Part shown: piece after piece, positions 20,666 to 34,093 of the stretch | Numbering within the stretch: the first letter of the stretch is position 1 | How the letters are laid out: the number at the start of each line of letters is the position of its first letter | Assembly (NCBI GenBank): GCA_037893225.1 | Contig: JAZGUH010000331.1 | Location: forward strand, 2,232,001 to 2,296,000 | DNA length: 64,000 bases | Origin: Hippasteria phrygiana | Taxonomy: Eukaryota; Echinodermata; Asteroidea; Valvatida; Goniasteridae | Reading direction: 5' to 3' | Program-made: the position numbers and the translations under genes | Notes under the pieces: model-generated | Told to the model about the DNA's origin: nothing | The model's input: the letters and a program-made list of their open reading frames with translations, nothing else | The model's database searches: none

Positions 20666-23600
20666 ATATGAAATCATGCTGTAGGATGCGGGATTAGATC
20701 AGCACAACAGACCTATGGTGTTTTGTAGACGAGTAAGTCTAACACTCTCTCTATCTATCTCTGTCTCTCTATCTCTTACTCTCACATTCTAACCCGAACA
20801 CAAGCACTCTCACTCTAAGGGCCATGTCACACAGGACAATTTTCAGGCAATCGGGTCCAACCAAATTCCACATAGAAAAACATGGAATTTTGTATTTTCA
20901 CCAAATTGTCTTAAGAAGAAAAATGTCTTTATTGCACTTGAAGAATTTCTTTTCGGCTGCAGCGCTGTTACTTGCCCACAAATTGCTTGTTAAAATTCCA
21001 TTGTGTAACAAGGCCCTAACTCTAGCACTCTTAAAACCCGCACCCTTAAAACCCGCACCCTTAAAACCCGCACCCTTAAAACCTGCACCCGTAAAACCCG
21101 CACCCATCTCTTACTCTCACATTCTAACCCGAACACAAGCACTCTTACTCTAAGGGCCATGTCACACAGGAAAATGTTCAGGCAATCGGGTCCAACCAAA
21201 TTCCACATAGAAAAACAGGGAATTCTTTTATTTTCACCAAACTGTCTTAAGAAGAAAAATGTCTTTACTGCACTTGAAGAATTTCTTTTCGGCTGCAGCG
21301 CTGTTACTTGCCCACAAATTGCTTGTTAAAATTGCATTGTGTAACAAGGCCCTAACTCTAGCACTCTTTAAACCCGCACTCTTAAAACCCGCACCCTTAA
21401 AACCCGCACCCTTAAAACCCGCACCCTTAAAACCCGCACCCTTAAAACCCGCACCCTTAAAACCCGCACCCTTAAAACCCGCACCCTTAAAACCCGCACC
21501 CTTAAAACCCGCACCCTTAAAACCCGCACCCTTAAAACCTGCACCCTTAAAACCCGCACCCATCTCTTACTCTCACATTCTAACCCGAACACAAGCACTC
21601 TTACTCTAAGGGCCATGTCACACAGGAAAATTTTCAGGCAATCGGGTCCAACCAAATTCCACATAGAAAAACATGGAATTTTGTATTTTCACCAAATTGT
21701 CTTAAGAAGAAAAATGTCTTTATTGCACTTGAAGAATTTCTTTTCGGCTGCAGCGCTGTTACTTGCCCACAAATTGCTTGTTAAAATTGAATTGTGTAAC
21801 AAGGCCCTAACTCTAGCACTCTTAAAACCCGCACCCTTAAAACCCGCACCCTTAAAACCCGCACCCTTAAAACCCGCACCCTTAAAACCCGCACCCTTAA
21901 AACCTGCACCCTTAAACCCGCACCCATCTCTTACTCTCACATTCTAACCCGAACACAAGCACTCTTACTCTAAGGGCCATGTCACACAGGAAAATTTTCA
22001 GGCAATCGGGTCCAACCAAATTCCACATAGAAAAACATGGAATTTTGTATTTTCACCAAATTGTCTTAAGAAGAAAAATGTCTTTATTGCACTTGAAGAA
22101 TTTCTTTTCGGCTGCAGCGCTGTTACTTGCCCACAAATTGCTTGTTAAAATTCCATTGTGTAACAAGGCCCTAACTCTAGCACTCTTAAAACCCGCACCC
22201 TTAAAACCCGCACCCTTAAAACCCGCACCCTTAAAACCCGCACCCTTAAAACCCGCACCCTTAAAACCCGCACCCTTAAAACCTGCACCCGTAAAACCCG
22301 CACCCATCTCTTACTCTCACATTCTAACCCGAACACAAGCACTCTTACTCTAAGGGCCATGTCACACAGGAAAATGTTCAGGCAATCGGGTCCAACCAAA
22401 TTCCACATAGAAAAACAGGGGATTCTTTTATTTTCACCAAACTGTCTTAAGAAGAAAAATGTCTTTACTGCACTTGAAGAATTTCTTTTCGGCTGCAGCG
22501 CTGTTACTTGCCCACAAATTGCTTGTTAAAATTGCATTGTGTAACAAGGCCCTAACTCTAGCACTCTTTAAACCCGCACTCTTAAAACCCGCACTCTTAA
22601 AACCCGCACCCTTAAAACCCGCACCCTTAAAACCCGCACCCTTAAAACCCGCACCCTTAAAACCCGCACCCTTAAAACCCGCACCCTTAAAACCCGCACC
22701 CTTAAAACCTGCACCCGTAAAACCCGCACCCATCTCTTACTCTCACATTCTAACCCGATCACAAGCACTCTTACTCTAAGGGCCATGTCACACAGGAAAA
22801 TGTTCAGGCAATCGGGTCCAACCAAATTCCACATAGAAAAACAGGGAATTCTTTTATTTTCACCAAACTGTCTTAAGAAGAAAAATGTCTTTACTGCACT
22901 TGAAGAATTTCTTTTCGGCTGCAGCGCTGTTACTTGCCCACAAATTGCTTGTTAAAATTGCATTGTGTAACAAGGCCCTAACTCTAGCACTCTTAAAACC
23001 CGCACTCTTAAAACCCGCACTCTTAAAACCCGCACTCTTAAAACCCGCACTCTTAAAACCCGCACCCTTAAAACCCGCACCCTTAAAACCCGCACCCTTA
23101 AAACCCGCACCCTTAAAACCCGCACCCTTAAAACCCGCACCCTTAAAACCCGCACCCTTCAAACCCGCACCCTTCAAACCCGCACCCTTCAAACCCGCAC
23201 CCTTAAAACCCGCACCCTTAAAACCCGCACCCTTAAAACCCGCACCCTTAAAACCCGCACCCTTAAAACCCGCACCCTTAAAACCCGCACCCTTAAAACC
23301 CGCACCCTTAAAACATGCACCCTTAAAACATGCACCCTTAAAACATGCACCCTTAAAACATGCACCCTTAAAACCCGCACCCTTAAAACCCGCACCCTTA
23401 AAACCCGCACCCTTAAAACCCGCACCCATCTCTTACTCTCACATTCTAACCCGAACACAAGCACTCTTACTCTAAGGGCCATGTCACACAGGAAAATTTT
23501 CAGGCAATCGGGTCCAACCAAATTCCACATAGAAAAACGGGGAATTCTTCTATTTTCACCAAACTGTCTTAAGAAGAAAAATGTCTTTACTGTACTTTAA

Positions 23601-24152
23601 GAATTTCTTTTCGGCTGCAGCGCTGTTACTTGCCCACAAATTGCTTGTTAAAATTGCATTGTGTAACAAGGCCCTAACTCTAGCACTCTTAAAACCCGCA
23701 CTCTTAAAACCCGCACTCTTAAAACCCGCACCCTTAAAACCTGCACCCTTAAAACCCGCACCCTTAAAACCCGCACCCTTAAAACCCGCACCCTTAAAAC
23801 CCGCACCCTTAAAACCCGCACCCTTAAAACCCGCACCCTTAAAACATGCACCCTTAAAACATGCACCCTTAAAACCCGCACCCTTAAAACCCGCACCCTT
23901 AAAACCCGCACCCTTAAAACCCGCACCCTTAAAACCCACACCCTTAAAACCCGCACCCTAACTCGAACCTTAACCCAAACACTTGCACTCAAACCCTTAA
24001 CTCTAACAACTAATTTGAACACCCCTAACTCCCTTACTCTATTTTTCCATCAACTCCAGGAGAGATCAACCTCCGGCTCCTGGCTGTTCAAGACCTCGAG
24101 GCCATACAAGATTATCCTGGACAGAACTGAAAGGCCTAGTGAGATAGAGAGC
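20666..24152 (+). repeat. Higher-order unit 15 (3,487 bp)
   Basis: MITEs start at 20819, 21154, 21610, 21974, 22354, 22780 and 23476, arrays of 5, 13, 7, 8, 11, 29 and 18 units. It recurs as 28193-31679 at the same length. Both copies share AACAGGGGATTC in the fifth MITE and AACGGGGAATTC in the seventh. Confidence 0.95.
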
Positions 24153-25456
24153 ATATGAAATCATGCTGTAGGATGCGGGCTTAGATCAGCACAACAGACC
24201 TATGGTGTTTTGTAGACGAGTAAGTCTAACACTCTCTCTATCTATCTCTGTCTCTCTATCTCTTACTCTCACATTCTAACCCGAACACAAGCACTCTCAC
24301 TCTAAGGGCCATGTCACACAGGACAATTTTCAGGCAATCGGGTCCAACCAAATTCCACATAGAAAAACATGGAATTTTGTATTTTCACCAAACTGTCTTA
24401 AGAAGAAAAATGTCTTTATTGCACTTGAAGAATTTCTTTTCGGCTGCAGCGCTGTTACTTGCCCACAAATTGCTTGTTAAAATTGCATTGTGTAACAAGG
24501 CCCTAACTCTAGCACTCTTAAAACCCGCACCCTTAAAACCCGCACCCTTAAAACCCGCACCCTTAAAACCCGCACCCTTAAAACCCGCACCCTTAAAACC
24601 CGCACCCTTAAAACCCGCACTCTTAAAACCCGCACCCTTAAAACCCGCACCCTTAAAACCCGCACCCTTAAAACCCGCACCCTTAAAACCCGCACCCTTA
24701 AAACCTGCACCCTTAAAACCCGCACCCATCTCTTACTCTCACATTCTAACCCGAACACAAGCACTCTTACTCTAAGGGCCATGTCACACAGGAAAATTTT
24801 CAGGCAATCGGGTCCAACCAAATTCCACATAGAAAAACAGGGAATTCTTTTATTTTCACCAAACGTCTTAAGAAGAAAAATGTCTTTATTGCACTTGAAG
24901 AATTTTTTTTCGGCTGCAGCGCTGTTACTTGCCCACAAATTGCTTGTTAAAATTGCATTGTGTAACAAGGCCCTAACTCTAGCACTCTTAAAACCCGCAC
25001 TCTTAAAACCCGCACTCTTAAAACCCGCACTCTTAAAACCCGCACTCTTAAAACCCGCACTCTTAAAACCCGCACTCTTAAAACCCGCACTCTTAAAACC
25101 CGCACTCTTAAAACCCGCACCCTTCAAACCCGCACCCTTCAAACCCGCACCCTTAAAACCCGCACCCTTAAAACCCGCACCCTTAAAACCCGCACCCTTA
25201 AAACCCGCACCCTTAAAACCCGCACCCTTAAAACCCGCACCCTTAAAACCCGCACCCTTAAAACCCGCACCCTTAAAACCCGCACCCTTAACTCAAACCC
25301 TTAACTCTAACAACTAATTTGAACACCCCTAACTCCCTTACTCTATTTTTCCATCAACTCCAGGAGAGATCAACCTCCGGCTCCTGGCTGTTCAAGACCT
25401 CGAGGCCATACAAGATTATCCTGGACAGAACTGAAAGGCCTAGTGAGATAGAGAGC
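24153..25456 (+). repeat. Higher-order unit 16 (1,304 bp)
   Basis: MITEs start at 24306 and 24776, arrays of 14 and 20 units, the second with eight CACTC-type spacings and two TTCAAA units. It is unit 1 less two 15-bp units. Confidence 0.95.
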
Positions 25457-28192
25457 ATATGAAATCATGCTGTAGGATGCGGGCTTAGATCAGCACAACA
25501 GACCTATGGTGTTTTGTAGACGAGTAAGTCTAACACTCTCTCTATCTATCTCTGTCTCTCTATCTCTTACTCTCACATTCTAACCCGAACACAAGCACTC
25601 TCACTCTAAGGGCCATGTCACACAGGACAATTTTCAGGCAATCGGGTCCAACCAAATTCCACATAGAAAAACATGGAATTTTGTATTTTCACCAAATTGT
25701 CTTAAGAAGAAAAATGTCTTTTTTGCACTTTAAGAATTTCTTTTCGGCTGCAGCGCTGTTACTTGCCCACAAATTGCTTGTTAAAATTGCATTGTGTAAC
25801 AAGGCCCTAACTCTAGCACTCTTAAAACCCGCACTCTTAAAACCCGCACCCTTAAAACCCGCACCCTTAAAACCCGCACCCTTAAAACCCGCACCCTTAA
25901 AACTCGCACCCTTAAAACCCGCACCCTTAAAACCCGCACCCTTAAAACATGCACCCTTAAAACATGCACCCTTAAAACCCGCACCCTTAAAACCTGCACC
26001 CTTAAAACCCGCACCCTTAAAACCTGCACCCTTAAAACCTGCACCCATCTCTTACTCTCACATTCTAACCCGAACACAAGCACTCTTACTCTAAGGGCCA
26101 TGTCACACAGGAAAATTTTCAGGCAATCGGGTCCAACCAAATTCCACATAGAAAAACAAGGAATTCTTTTATTTTCACCAAACTGTCTTAAGAAGAAAAA
26201 TGTCTTTATTGCACTTGAAGAATTTCTTTTCGGCTGCAGCGCTGCTACTTGCCCACAAATTGCTTGTTAAAATTGCATTGTGTAACAAGGCCCTAACTCT
26301 AGCACTCTTTAAACCCGCACTCTTAAAACCCGCACCCTTAAAACCCGCACCCTTAAAACCCGCACCCTTAAAACCCGCACCCTTAAAACCCGCACCCTTA
26401 AAACCCGCACCCTTAAAACCCGCACCCTTAAAACCCGCACCCTTAAAACCCGCACCCTTAAAACCCGCACCCTTAAAACCTGCACCCTTAAAACCCGCAC
26501 CCATCTCTTACTCTCACATTCTAACCCGAACACAAGCACTCTTACTCTAAGGGCCATGTCACACAGGAAAATTTTCAGGCAATCGGGTCCAACCAAATTC
26601 CACATAGAAAAACATGGAATTTTGTATTTTCACCAAATTGTCTTAAGAAGAAAAATGTCTTTATTGCACTTGAAGAATTTCTTTTCGGCTGCAGCGCTGT
26701 TACTTGCCCACAAATTGCTTGTTAAAATTGAATTGTGTAACAAGGCCCTAACTCTAGCACTCTTAAAACCCGCACCCTTAAAACCCGCACCCTTAAAACC
26801 CGCACCCTTAAAACCCGCACCCTTAAAACCCGCACCCTTAAAACCTGCACCCTTAAACCCGCACCCATCTCTTACTCTCACATTCTAACCCGAACACAAG
26901 CACTCTTACTCTAAGGGCCATGTCACACAGGAAAATTTTCAGGCAATCGGGTCCAACCAAATTCCACATAGAAAAACATGGAATTTTGTATTTTCACCAA
27001 ATTGTCTTAAGAAGAAAAATGTCTTTATTGCACTTGAAGAATTTCTTTTCGGCTGCAGCGCTGTTACTTGCCCACAAATTGCTTGTTAAAATTCCATTGT
27101 GTAACAAGGCCCTAACTCTAGCACTCTTAAAACCCGCACCCTTAAAACCCGCACCCTTAAAACCCGCACCCTTAAAACCCGCACCCTTAAAACCCGCACC
27201 CTTAAAACCCGCACCCTTAAAACCTGCACCCGTAAAACCCGCACCCATCTCTTACTCTCACATTCTAACCCGAACACAAGCACTCTTACTCTAAGGGCCA
27301 TGTCACACAGGAAAATGTTCAGGCAATCGGGTCCAACCAAATTCCACATAGAAAAACAGGGGATTCTTTTATTTTCACCAAACTGTCTTAAGAAGAAAAA
27401 TGTCTTTACTGCACTTGAAGAATTTCTTTTCGGCTGCAGCGCTGTTACTTGCCCACAAATTGCTTGTTAAAATTGCATTGTGTAACAAGGCCCTAACTCT
27501 AGCACTCTTTAAACCCGCACTCTTAAAACCCGCACTCTTAAAACCCGCACCCTTAAAACCCGCACCCTTAAAACCCGCACCCTTAAAACCCGCACCCTTA
27601 AAACCCGCACCCTTAAAACCCGCACCCTTAAAACCCGCACCCTTAAAACCTGCACCCGTAAAACCCGCACCCATCTCTTACTCTCACATTCTAACCCGAT
27701 CACAAGCACTCTTACTCTAAGGGCCATGTCACACAGGAAAATGTTCAGGCAATCGGGTCCAACCAAATTCCACATAGAAAAACAGGGAATTCTTTTATTT
27801 TCACCAAACTGTCTTAAGAAGAAAAATGTCTTTACTGCACTTGAAGAATTTCTTTTCGGCTGCAGCGCTGTTACTTGCCCACAAATTGCTTGTTAAAATT
27901 GCATTGTGTAACAAGGCCCTAACTCTAGCACTCTTAAAACCTGCACTCTTAAAACCCGCACCCTTAAAACCCGCACTCTTAAAACCCGCACCCTTAAAAC
28001 CCGCACCCTTAAAACCCGCACCCTTAACTCAAACCCTTAACTCTAACAACTAATTTGAACACCCCTAACTCCCTTACTCTATTTTTCCATCAACTCCAGG
28101 AGAGATCAACCTCCGGCTCCTGGCTGTTCAAGACCTCGAGGCCATACAAGATTATCCTGGACAGAACTGAAAGGCCTAGTGAGATAGAGAGC
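25457..28192 (+). repeat. Higher-order unit 17 (2,736 bp), hybrid
   Basis: MITEs start at 25610, 26095, 26551, 26915, 27295 and 27721, arrays of 15, 13, 7, 8, 11 and 6 units. It begins like unit 2 and continues like unit 14, switching inside the MITE at 26095. Confidence 0.95.
26095..26293 (+). mobile_element. Chimeric MITE copy at a second duplication joint
   Basis: The left part matches the copies at 17608 and 33622 (GGAAAATTTTCAGG, CTTTATTGCAC, GCTGCTAC with C at 26245). The right border has CACTCTTTAAACCC with T at 26310, and the 13-unit array matches the one after 18568. The change of parent lies within 26246-26309. Spacings of 7,527 bp to both 18568 and 33622 identify it as the joint of the 7,527-bp duplication. 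Confidence 0.75.
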
Positions 28193-31100
28193 ATATGAAA
28201 TCATGCTGTAGGATGCGGGATTAGATCAGCACAACAGACCTATGGTGTTTTGTAGACGAGTAAGTCTAACACTCTCTCTATCTATCTCTGTCTCTCTATC
28301 TCTTACTCTCACATTCTAACCCGAACACAAGCACTCTCACTCTAAGGGCCATGTCACACAGGACAATTTTCAGGCAATCGGGTCCAACCAAATTCCACAT
28401 AGAAAAACATGGAATTTTGTATTTTCACCAAATTGTCTTAAGAAGAAAAATGTCTTTATTGCACTTGAAGAATTTCTTTTCGGCTGCAGCGCTGTTACTT
28501 GCCCACAAATTGCTTGTTAAAATTCCATTGTGTAACAAGGCCCTAACTCTAGCACTCTTAAAACCCGCACCCTTAAAACCCGCACCCTTAAAACCCGCAC
28601 CCTTAAAACCTGCACCCGTAAAACCCGCACCCATCTCTTACTCTCACATTCTAACCCGAACACAAGCACTCTTACTCTAAGGGCCATGTCACACAGGAAA
28701 ATGTTCAGGCAATCGGGTCCAACCAAATTCCACATAGAAAAACAGGGAATTCTTTTATTTTCACCAAACTGTCTTAAGAAGAAAAATGTCTTTACTGCAC
28801 TTGAAGAATTTCTTTTCGGCTGCAGCGCTGTTACTTGCCCACAAATTGCTTGTTAAAATTGCATTGTGTAACAAGGCCCTAACTCTAGCACTCTTTAAAC
28901 CCGCACTCTTAAAACCCGCACCCTTAAAACCCGCACCCTTAAAACCCGCACCCTTAAAACCCGCACCCTTAAAACCCGCACCCTTAAAACCCGCACCCTT
29001 AAAACCCGCACCCTTAAAACCCGCACCCTTAAAACCCGCACCCTTAAAACCCGCACCCTTAAAACCTGCACCCTTAAAACCCGCACCCATCTCTTACTCT
29101 CACATTCTAACCCGAACACAAGCACTCTTACTCTAAGGGCCATGTCACACAGGAAAATTTTCAGGCAATCGGGTCCAACCAAATTCCACATAGAAAAACA
29201 TGGAATTTTGTATTTTCACCAAATTGTCTTAAGAAGAAAAATGTCTTTATTGCACTTGAAGAATTTCTTTTCGGCTGCAGCGCTGTTACTTGCCCACAAA
29301 TTGCTTGTTAAAATTGAATTGTGTAACAAGGCCCTAACTCTAGCACTCTTAAAACCCGCACCCTTAAAACCCGCACCCTTAAAACCCGCACCCTTAAAAC
29401 CCGCACCCTTAAAACCCGCACCCTTAAAACCTGCACCCTTAAACCCGCACCCATCTCTTACTCTCACATTCTAACCCGAACACAAGCACTCTTACTCTAA
29501 GGGCCATGTCACACAGGAAAATTTTCAGGCAATCGGGTCCAACCAAATTCCACATAGAAAAACATGGAATTTTGTATTTTCACCAAATTGTCTTAAGAAG
29601 AAAAATGTCTTTATTGCACTTGAAGAATTTCTTTTCGGCTGCAGCGCTGTTACTTGCCCACAAATTGCTTGTTAAAATTCCATTGTGTAACAAGGCCCTA
29701 ACTCTAGCACTCTTAAAACCCGCACCCTTAAAACCCGCACCCTTAAAACCCGCACCCTTAAAACCCGCACCCTTAAAACCCGCACCCTTAAAACCCGCAC
29801 CCTTAAAACCTGCACCCGTAAAACCCGCACCCATCTCTTACTCTCACATTCTAACCCGAACACAAGCACTCTTACTCTAAGGGCCATGTCACACAGGAAA
29901 ATGTTCAGGCAATCGGGTCCAACCAAATTCCACATAGAAAAACAGGGGATTCTTTTATTTTCACCAAACTGTCTTAAGAAGAAAAATGTCTTTACTGCAC
30001 TTGAAGAATTTCTTTTCGGCTGCAGCGCTGTTACTTGCCCACAAATTGCTTGTTAAAATTGCATTGTGTAACAAGGCCCTAACTCTAGCACTCTTTAAAC
30101 CCGCACTCTTAAAACCCGCACTCTTAAAACCCGCACCCTTAAAACCCGCACCCTTAAAACCCGCACCCTTAAAACCCGCACCCTTAAAACCCGCACCCTT
30201 AAAACCCGCACCCTTAAAACCCGCACCCTTAAAACCTGCACCCGTAAAACCCGCACCCATCTCTTACTCTCACATTCTAACCCGATCACAAGCACTCTTA
30301 CTCTAAGGGCCATGTCACACAGGAAAATGTTCAGGCAATCGGGTCCAACCAAATTCCACATAGAAAAACAGGGAATTCTTTTATTTTCACCAAACTGTCT
30401 TAAGAAGAAAAATGTCTTTACTGCACTTGAAGAATTTCTTTTCGGCTGCAGCGCTGTTACTTGCCCACAAATTGCTTGTTAAAATTGCATTGTGTAACAA
30501 GGCCCTAACTCTAGCACTCTTAAAACCCGCACTCTTAAAACCCGCACTCTTAAAACCCGCACTCTTAAAACCCGCACTCTTAAAACCCGCACCCTTAAAA
30601 CCCGCACCCTTAAAACCCGCACCCTTAAAACCCGCACCCTTAAAACCCGCACCCTTAAAACCCGCACCCTTAAAACCCGCACCCTTCAAACCCGCACCCT
30701 TCAAACCCGCACCCTTCAAACCCGCACCCTTAAAACCCGCACCCTTAAAACCCGCACCCTTAAAACCCGCACCCTTAAAACCCGCACCCTTAAAACCCGC
30801 ACCCTTAAAACCCGCACCCTTAAAACCCGCACCCTTAAAACATGCACCCTTAAAACATGCACCCTTAAAACATGCACCCTTAAAACATGCACCCTTAAAA
30901 CCCGCACCCTTAAAACCCGCACCCTTAAAACCCGCACCCTTAAAACCCGCACCCATCTCTTACTCTCACATTCTAACCCGAACACAAGCACTCTTACTCT
31001 AAGGGCCATGTCACACAGGAAAATTTTCAGGCAATCGGGTCCAACCAAATTCCACATAGAAAAACGGGGAATTCTTCTATTTTCACCAAACTGTCTTAAG

Positions 31101-31679
31101 AAGAAAAATGTCTTTACTGTACTTTAAGAATTTCTTTTCGGCTGCAGCGCTGTTACTTGCCCACAAATTGCTTGTTAAAATTGCATTGTGTAACAAGGCC
31201 CTAACTCTAGCACTCTTAAAACCCGCACTCTTAAAACCCGCACTCTTAAAACCCGCACCCTTAAAACCTGCACCCTTAAAACCCGCACCCTTAAAACCCG
31301 CACCCTTAAAACCCGCACCCTTAAAACCCGCACCCTTAAAACCCGCACCCTTAAAACCCGCACCCTTAAAACATGCACCCTTAAAACATGCACCCTTAAA
31401 ACCCGCACCCTTAAAACCCGCACCCTTAAAACCCGCACCCTTAAAACCCGCACCCTTAAAACCCACACCCTTAAAACCCGCACCCTAACTCGAACCTTAA
31501 CCCAAACACTTGCACTCAAACCCTTAACTCTAACAACTAATTTGAACACCCCTAACTCCCTTACTCTATTTTTCCATCAACTCCAGGAGAGATCAACCTC
31601 CGGCTCCTGGCTGTTCAAGACCTCGAGGCCATACAAGATTATCCTGGACAGAACTGAAAGGCCTAGTGAGATAGAGAGC
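28193..31679 (+). repeat. Higher-order unit 18 (3,487 bp), copy of unit 15
   Basis: MITEs start at 28346, 28681, 29137, 29501, 29881, 30307 and 31003, arrays of 5, 13, 7, 8, 11, 29 and 18 units. Every MITE lies exactly 7,527 bp from its counterpart in 20666-24152. Confidence 0.95.
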
Positions 31680-32983
31680 ATATGAAATCATGCTGTAGGA
31701 TGCGGGCTTAGATCAGCACAACAGACCTATGGTGTTTTGTAGACGAGTAAGTCTAACACTCTCTCTATCTATCTCTGTCTCTCTATCTCTTACTCTCACA
31801 TTCTAACCCGAACACAAGCACTCTCACTCTAAGGGCCATGTCACACAGGACAATTTTCAGGCAATCGGGTCCAACCAAATTCCACATAGAAAAACATGGA
31901 ATTTTGTATTTTCACCAAACTGTCTTAAGAAGAAAAATGTCTTTATTGCACTTGAAGAATTTCTTTTCGGCTGCAGCGCTGTTACTTGCCCACAAATTGC
32001 TTGTTAAAATTGCATTGTGTAACAAGGCCCTAACTCTAGCACTCTTAAAACCCGCACCCTTAAAACCCGCACCCTTAAAACCCGCACCCTTAAAACCCGC
32101 ACCCTTAAAACCCGCACCCTTAAAACCCGCACCCTTAAAACCCGCACTCTTAAAACCCGCACCCTTAAAACCCGCACCCTTAAAACCCGCACCCTTAAAA
32201 CCCGCACCCTTAAAACCCGCACCCTTAAAACCTGCACCCTTAAAACCCGCACCCATCTCTTACTCTCACATTCTAACCCGAACACAAGCACTCTTACTCT
32301 AAGGGCCATGTCACACAGGAAAATTTTCAGGCAATCGGGTCCAACCAAATTCCACATAGAAAAACAGGGAATTCTTTTATTTTCACCAAACGTCTTAAGA
32401 AGAAAAATGTCTTTATTGCACTTGAAGAATTTTTTTTCGGCTGCAGCGCTGTTACTTGCCCACAAATTGCTTGTTAAAATTGCATTGTGTAACAAGGCCC
32501 TAACTCTAGCACTCTTAAAACCCGCACTCTTAAAACCCGCACTCTTAAAACCCGCACTCTTAAAACCCGCACTCTTAAAACCCGCACTCTTAAAACCCGC
32601 ACTCTTAAAACCCGCACTCTTAAAACCCGCACTCTTAAAACCCGCACCCTTCAAACCCGCACCCTTCAAACCCGCACCCTTAAAACCCGCACCCTTAAAA
32701 CCCGCACCCTTAAAACCCGCACCCTTAAAACCCGCACCCTTAAAACCCGCACCCTTAAAACCCGCACCCTTAAAACCCGCACCCTTAAAACCCGCACCCT
32801 TAAAACCCGCACCCTTAACTCAAACCCTTAACTCTAACAACTAATTTGAACACCCCTAACTCCCTTACTCTATTTTTCCATCAACTCCAGGAGAGATCAA
32901 CCTCCGGCTCCTGGCTGTTCAAGACCTCGAGGCCATACAAGATTATCCTGGACAGAACTGAAAGGCCTAGTGAGATAGAGAGC
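31680..32983 (+). repeat. Higher-order unit 19 (1,304 bp)
   Basis: MITEs start at 31833 and 32303, arrays of 14 and 20 units. It is the 7,527-bp counterpart of unit 16. Confidence 0.95.
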
Positions 32984-34093
32984 ATATGAAATCATGCTGT
33001 AGGATGCGGGCTTAGATCAGCACAACAGACCTATGGTGTTTTGTAGACGAGTAAGTCTAACACTCTCTCTATCTATCTCTGTCTCTCTATCTCTTACTCT
33101 CACATTCTAACCCGAACACAAGCACTCTCACTCTAAGGGCCATGTCACACAGGACAATTTTCAGGCAATCGGGTCCAACCAAATTCCACATAGAAAAACA
33201 TGGAATTTTGTATTTTCACCAAATTGTCTTAAGAAGAAAAATGTCTTTTTTGCACTTTAAGAATTTCTTTTCGGCTGCAGCGCTGTTACTTGCCCACAAA
33301 TTGCTTGTTAAAATTGCATTGTGTAACAAGGCCCTAACTCTAGCACTCTTAAAACCCGCACTCTTAAAACCCGCACCCTTAAAACCCGCACCCTTAAAAC
33401 CCGCACCCTTAAAACCCGCACCCTTAAAACTCGCACCCTTAAAACCCGCACCCTTAAAACCCGCACCCTTAAAACATGCACCCTTAAAACATGCACCCTT
33501 AAAACCCGCACCCTTAAAACCTGCACCCTTAAAACCCGCACCCTTAAAACCTGCACCCTTAAAACCTGCACCCATCTCTTACTCTCACATTCTAACCCGA
33601 ACACAAGCACTCTTACTCTAAGGGCCATGTCACACAGGAAAATTTTCAGGCAATCGGGTCCAACCAAATTCCACATAGAAAAACAAGGAATTCTTTTATT
33701 TTCACCAAACTGTCTTAAGAAGAAAAATGTCTTTATTGCACTTGAAGAATTTCTTTTCGGCTGCAGCGCTGCTACTTGCCCACAAATTGCTTGTTAAAAT
33801 TGCATTGTGTAACAAGGCCCTAACTCTAGCACTCTTAAAACCTGCACTCTTAAAACCCGCACCCTTAAAACCCGCACTCTTAAAACCCGCACCCTTAAAA
33901 CCCGCACCCTTAAAACCCGCACCCTTAACTCAAACCCTTAACTCTAACAACTAATTTGAACACCCCTAACTCCCTTACTCTATTTTTCCATCAACTCCAG
34001 GAGAGATCAACCTCCGGCTCCTGGCTGTTCAAGACCTCGAGGCCATACAAGATTATCCTGGACAGAACTGAAAGGCCTAGTGAGATAGAGAGC
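32984..34093 (+). repeat. Higher-order unit 20 (1,110 bp)
   Basis: MITEs start at 33137 and 33622, arrays of 15 and 6 units. The first cycle matches 25610 at 7,527 bp. The GCTGCTAC copy at 33622 is the unrecombined counterpart of the chimeric copy at 26095. Confidence 0.95.
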
